The notes beneath the pieces are model-generated. The model made no database searches. It was not told where the DNA came from and saw only the letters and a program-made list of their open reading frames with translations. Positions 60,423 through 64,000 of a stretch of DNA of 64,000 bases are shown here, one piece after another. The stretch comes from Leptospiraceae bacterium (GTDB taxonomy: Bacteria; Spirochaetota; Leptospiria; Leptospirales; Leptospiraceae). Where the stretch lies: assembly GCA_016711485.1 (NCBI GenBank), contig JADJSX010000006.1:172001-236000 (forward strand). Direction: 5' to 3'. A program made the translations under genes and the position numbers. Numbering within the stretch: position 1 is the first letter of the stretch; each line of letters begins with the position of its first letter.

Positions 60423-61845
60423 ACGAAATTACAAAACCTATTATACATTACGAAGGGGAGACTTTTGAAATGTCTCCAAGAGAAATTGTCCAGAGCCTAG
60501 ATGAACATATCATCGGACAAAAAAATGCAAAAAAAGCGGTAGCCATAGCTCTTCGAAATAGAATGAGAAGACGGAAGTTAGATGCTTCCATGCGAGAAGA
60601 AATTTACCCTAAAAATATTATCATGATTGGACCGACGGGTGTGGGGAAAACTGAAATTGCCCGCAGGCTTTCGAAACTGTATGGTGCTCCATTTATTAAA
60701 GTAGAAGCTACCAAGTATACAGAGGTAGGATATGTTGGACGAGATGTAGAATCCATGGTTCGAGACCTTGCGAATATATCTCTGAGTATGGTAAAAGCAG
60801 AACTCAGAGTAAAATTAGTAGATCATGCAAAACAAAATGCAGAAGAGGTTGTTCTTGATATTCTAATTCCAGATAATACCAAACAAACTTCTATGGGTTT
60901 TATGGCTGAGGCTAATAGCAATGATCCCGGAGATGAAGAAAGAAGATTACGTTATCTAGAAACACGAGAATTAATGCATAAAAAATTAAAATCAGGTAAA
61001 TTAAATGACCAGGAAATCGAAATAGATATTTCTCAAAATCCAGCTGGCGGAATGCCGATGATGCAGGTATTTGGAGCAACTAATTTCGAAGAAATGGATA
61101 ACCAGATTCAAAATTTATTAGGTGATTTAGTTCAGAAAAAAAGTAAAAAACGAAAAATGCCAATCAAAGAAGCGTTAGACGTTTTAGCTGACATTGAAGC
61201 GGATAAACTATTAGACCAAGAAAAATTGCAAAAGAAGCAACACGTCGTGTGGAGGAAATGGGTATTATCTTCATAGACGAAATTGATAAAATTGCAGGAA
61301 AAGAAAGTAGAGGTGGGGGAGTTGATGTATCTCGTGAAGGAGTTCAGAGAGACTTACTTCCGATTGTAGAAGGTGCTACGGTTAATACTAAAATTGGTCC
61401 AATTAAAACGGATCATATTTTATTTATTGCAGCAGGTGCGTTTCATATGTCCAAACCATCTGATTTAATTCCTGAATTACAAGGACGTTTTCCTATTCGA
61501 GTTGAGTTAGACAAACTTTCTATGGATGATTTTATCAAAATCTTGACAGCTCCTAAATCTTCCCTAACTAAACAATACCAAGCACTTCTTTCTACAGAAG
61601 GAATCTATCTAGAATTTAAAGAGGATGCAATTCGAGAGATAGCGCTTATTGCATTTGAAGTAAACGAGAAAAACGAAAATATTGGAGCACGACGACTGAA
61701 TACAATTTTAGAAAGACTATTAGAAGATATAAGTTTCGAAGGACCTGAACTTTCCAATAAAAATCAAGTTATCGATGCTAGTTTTGTAAGAAGTAAATTA
61801 AATGAAATTGTAGAAAATAGAGATTTGTCGAAGTATATTTTATAA
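60419..61845 (+). pseudogene. hslU: hslU, ATPase subunit of HslUV, interrupted by a frameshift
   Basis: Both halves of HslU are present but in different frames. First half (from 60419): EIVQSLDEHIIGQKNAKKAVAI, Walker A GPTGVGKTEIARRL, EVGYVGRDVESMVRD. Second half (from the frame of 61249): MGIIFIDEIDKIAGKE (Walker B), HMSKPSDLIPELQGRFPIRV, NIGARRLNTILERLLEDISFE. The switch is at the A-run 61221-61225 (GAAAAATT). Adding one A gives EKIAKEATRRVEE and one continuous 475-residue protein, the normal size. Either a real mutation, a homopolymer sequencing error or slippage. Confidence 0.9.
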
Positions 61846-61861
61846 CGAAAAAAAAACTAAT

Positions 61862-61897
61862 TTAACCTGCTACGATAAGTGGCAGCAGGTTAATTTT
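61862..61897. terminator. Terminator after hslVU
   Basis: A 10-bp stem TTAACCTGCT (61862-61871) / AGCAGGTTAA (61884-61893), loop of 12 nt, followed by TTTT on the plus strand. It lies 17 nt after the hslU stop. Confidence 0.75.
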
Positions 61898-61929
61898 AGG
61901 AAACTTGTTCCATGACTTTAAATAAAAAA

Positions 61930-62535
61930 CTATCCAATCAGTGAAGTTTGGAGTCCCGAAATCCAAAATACGATAGTTTCAACCCATCCGAATTTTATGG
62001 CATAGTAATATACTATAAACCGAGGAAAACGCGTTAGGCTACAGACTAAAAATTTTGAATATTCCATTTTAAAACTTCCTACTACAATGCACATCCAAGA
62101 ATACGGAAGAGGAGTTGTTGCAGCTATAACTACTGCCCATACGCCATATTTTTCTAAGTATGGTATTAGTTTTTTTTCGTGTTTAATAATGAGATGTCGA
62201 CCGTGTCGAAATTTAGGAATTATATAACGTCCAATTGCATAAGAGTTTGATCCGCCTATAATACTTCCAATAGAGCTAAATAGAATTACTTCTAAATCTC
62301 CTAAGTTCCCAACAACCCCCAATATTAAAAATGCGTCAGGTATCATAAAAGCAGGAAGTGAGTCGCTTATTAGAATGCCAAGGCCAACTCCCCAAATACC
62401 CAGATAATCGACAAATAATTTAGAGAATTGTGTTATAGGTTCATTCAGCATGTGAGCTAATACAATCACAAAACCAACAATTATTATAATGGCCAATATT
62501 GATTGAAAAATCAATTTACGTAAATCTTTATCCAT
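61930..62535 (-). CDS. VTT/DedA-family membrane protein
   Basis: A 201-residue polytopic protein with four to five hydrophobic segments and the VTT/SNARE-associated pattern: SDSLPAFMIPDAFLILGVVG, GSIIGGSNSYAIGRYI, EKYGVWAVVIAATTPLPYSWMCIVVGSFKM. DedA/VTT proteins act as lipid scramblases or transporters in the inner membrane. 7 nt separate it from the mutL gene upstream, so they may be co-transcribed. No further specificity can be read. Confidence 0.75.
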   Translation of the reverse strand: MDKDLRKLIFQSILAIIIIVGFVIVLAHMLNEPITQFSKLFVDYLGIWGVGLGILISDSLPAFMIPDAFLILGVVGNLGDLEVILFSSIGSIIGGSNSYAIGRYIIPKFRHGRHLIIKHEKKLIPYLEKYGVWAVVIAATTPLPYSWMCIVVGSFKMEYSKFLVCSLTRFPRFIVYYYAIKFGWVETIVFWISGLQTSLIG

Positions 62536-62542
62536 GTTACTA

Positions 62543-64000
62543 CTATTTCCTGTGAAACATTTTTTCTAAATCGTCACGAGTTAATTTAATTAAGGTAGGT
62601 CTACCATGTGGGCAACGAGAAGGGTTTTCACAATAACTCAGACGATTCAGAATTTCTCCCAATATATGGTCTGACATATGATCTCCTTTTTTTATTGCGG
62701 ATCTACATGCCACACATTTTGCCATTAAATCGTACAACTCTTTTTCTAATACCTTTTCCCCTTTGGTTCTGTTTAAAAAATCTAGAATGGTTTCTTTTTC
62801 TTTGCCGGGATCTAAAAATACTGGAATTTCGCGGACTAATATAGTCCCTCCGCCTAAATCATCCAAAGTTATTCCTACTTTAGCGTATTCTTGTTTTCTT
62901 TCTAAAATTTCTTCTGCATCACCTAAGGACAAATCAATTCGAATTGGAGTAAGTAGCTGTTGGGTGAGATTTTTATTTCGAAGTTGGTTTATTACCTCTT
63001 CGTAACGAATTCTTTCGTGGGCAGTGTGTTGATCAATTATGTAAATTCCATCTTCAGCTTCTGCTAAAATAAAAGTTTCAAAAATAATACCAAAGTGTTT
63101 TTTAGGAATAAATTCCCTTCTACTTTGTTGGTTGGTGGTTAATTGTTGTAAGTTGGTTCCAGCTCCGACTTTTTCAATAGAAAAGGAAGTTTGTTCTGGT
63201 GCTTCTTTATATAAATCATTGTGTAGAATTTCTTGAACTGGTTTTGATTCAAATTGCGAAACTGAATTTTGAAACATTCCCGTATTTGAGGATAATAAAC
63301 TATTAGCCCTAGCCATTGAATCGGCTCTTTTTCCTTCATGAAAAAATCGTTTTCTCATTTCTAGAATCCCAACTGGAGTTTTTGAATTTAATTCTGCATG
63401 CACCATTTGCAAAAAAAATGAATTAAATCCTTCTTCATCTAGGAATCGAATTTCTTTTTTGGTTGGATGGACATTGACATCAATATGCCTTGGGTCGATT
63501 TCAAAAAATAAAAAACACCAAGGATGTGCGCCAGTTGGAATTAATTCATCGTAAGCTTTTTTTAGTAAGTAGGAACTGTATTTCATCTCAATCGGGCGTC
63601 CATTGACAAATAAATACTGTCCACTACGATTTGATTTGTAAAATTCTGGGTCGCTTATAAATCCGAAAGCTTTTAATCCTTTTTTCTCAGAGGATATTTC
63701 TAGTAAATGGTTTTCTAAATTATCTCCAAAAATGGATACAATTCTTTCCTTAACGGATTCTGGTTTTAAATTAAAAATTTCTTTTTCATTTTGAATGTAA
63801 CGAAAACCAATAGAAGGGTTTGCAACTGCTGTGATTGCAATTCTGTCTTTAATTTTTTTGTCTTCAGCTTTTTCTGATTTTAAGAACTTGCGCCTAACGG
63901 GAGTATTGTAAAATAAATCTTCTACTTCAATTTTGGTTCCTTTAAAACCTGTTACATTTTTTTTCTCTAAAATAATACCTTTTTCGCAAAATACCTGTAT
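62543..64000 (-). CDS. mutL: DNA mismatch repair protein MutL (5' end beyond window)
   Basis: The frame is open from the window edge to 62543 (485 codons seen), with no start; the ATG at 63586 is internal. N-terminal part: FKGTKIEVEDLFYNTPVRRKFLKS, then YLFVNGRPIE, IDVNVHPTKKEIRF. C-terminal nuclease part: IIDQHTAHERIRYEE, CVACRSAIKKGD and CENPSRCPHGRPT. The DQHTAHER and CPHGRP motifs mark an endonuclease-type MutL, which nicks the DNA strand itself. The missing portion is the N-terminal ATPase with the GHL motifs. The VTT protein gene follows after 7 nt. Confidence 0.95.
   Translation of the reverse strand: MQVFCEKGIILEKKNVTGFKGTKIEVEDLFYNTPVRRKFLKSEKAEDKKIKDRIAITAVANPSIGFRYIQNEKEIFNLKPESVKERIVSIFGDNLENHLLEISSEKKGLKAFGFISDPEFYKSNRSGQYLFVNGRPIEMKYSSYLLKKAYDELIPTGAHPWCFLFFEIDPRHIDVNVHPTKKEIRFLDEEGFNSFFLQMVHAELNSKTPVGILEMRKRFFHEGKRADSMARANSLLSSNTGMFQNSVSQFESKPVQEILHNDLYKEAPEQTSFSIEKVGAGTNLQQLTTNQQSRREFIPKKHFGIIFETFILAEAEDGIYIIDQHTAHERIRYEEVINQLRNKNLTQQLLTPIRIDLSLGDAEEILERKQEYAKVGITLDDLGGGTILVREIPVFLDPGKEKETILDFLNRTKGEKVLEKELYDLMAKCVACRSAIKKGDHMSDHILGEILNRLSYCENPSRCPHGRPTLIKLTRDDLEKMFHRK

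Noticed and set aside
63139..63586. mutL start at the internal ATG 63586
   Set aside because: The frame is open and reads as MutL (LFYNTPVRRKFL, YLFVNGRP) all the way to the window edge, so the ATG is internal.

Overview
The window is AT-rich DNA (roughly two thirds A+T by eye), densely coded on both strands, and looks like chromosomal DNA of a spirochaete, most likely a member of the Leptospiraceae. This is inferred from several traits: short lipoprotein signal peptides with relaxed lipoboxes; a short SMC protein; a FlgM-like protein beside a chemotaxis receptor and PilZ and bactofilin genes; a tRNA-Ile/tRNA-Ala pair with no rRNA genes beside it; many multi-domain Ser/Thr-kinase, PP2C and STAS signalling proteins; and many lineage-specific hypothetical proteins. 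There is no CRISPR array, intact transposase gene, prophage or rRNA gene.

Layout. 0-8 kb: a truncated TPR-like gene, a hotdog thioesterase, tRNA-Leu, a cell-wall amidase, the menaquinone radical-SAM enzyme MqnC, a divergent Lgt-like membrane protein and a Maf/DUF115 protein. 8-13 kb: smc, a dispersed repeat filling the smc-thiG gap, then thiG and thiH. 13-18.7 kb: Cys-rich exported protein, tRNA-Met, hybrid histidine kinase, acetoacetate-decarboxylase-like protein, hemB, a small lipoprotein and a DUF4105-type exported protein. 18.8-28.5 kb: a membrane protein, then a long minus-strand run (response regulator with degenerate PP2C, HDAC-like amidohydrolase, recJ, bactofilin, an iron-ADH-fold pseudoenzyme, flgM, rsmI, a lipoprotein). 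28.5-33.7 kb: envelope and PilZ proteins, a FlgT-like lipoprotein, a TPR protein and a dienoyl-CoA isomerase. 33.8-35.2 kb: a leucine-rich leader peptide, antiterminator and terminator in front of a leuA-like gene, which together form a classical transcription attenuator. 35-42 kb: chemotaxis receptor, two alpha/beta-hydrolase lipoproteins and two paralogous SH3-like exported proteins.

42.2-48.6 kb: the most striking locus. One 1897-residue protein carries, in order, a Hanks-type kinase, an AAA/NACHT-like ATPase, a helical repeat region, a GAF domain and a PP2C/SpoIIE phosphatase. One nucleotide after it comes a protein made of two tandem STAS domains, each keeping the phosphorylatable DSSG motif. 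Together they look like a self-contained partner-switch module. 49-54 kb: tRNA-Ile and tRNA-Ala, an aromatic repeat exported protein, mlaE-mlaF lipid transport genes, an RluA-type pseudouridine synthase and a 2-oxoglutarate dioxygenase-like protein. 54.2-64 kb: a nest of three repeat copies, an outer-membrane protein, argC, tRNA-Lys and tRNA-Glu, a short-chain dehydrogenase, a DUF4384-like protein, hslV, an hslU gene broken by a one-base frameshift, a VTT/DedA protein and a truncated mutL.

A family of short, non-autonomous elements with imperfect terminal inverted repeats recurs at 4.7, 11.0, 48.7, 52.2, 54.3, 54.4 and 54.5 kb. Some copies keep a small open frame that ends inside the terminal repeat. 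All functional calls rest on reading motifs by eye; no database search was run.
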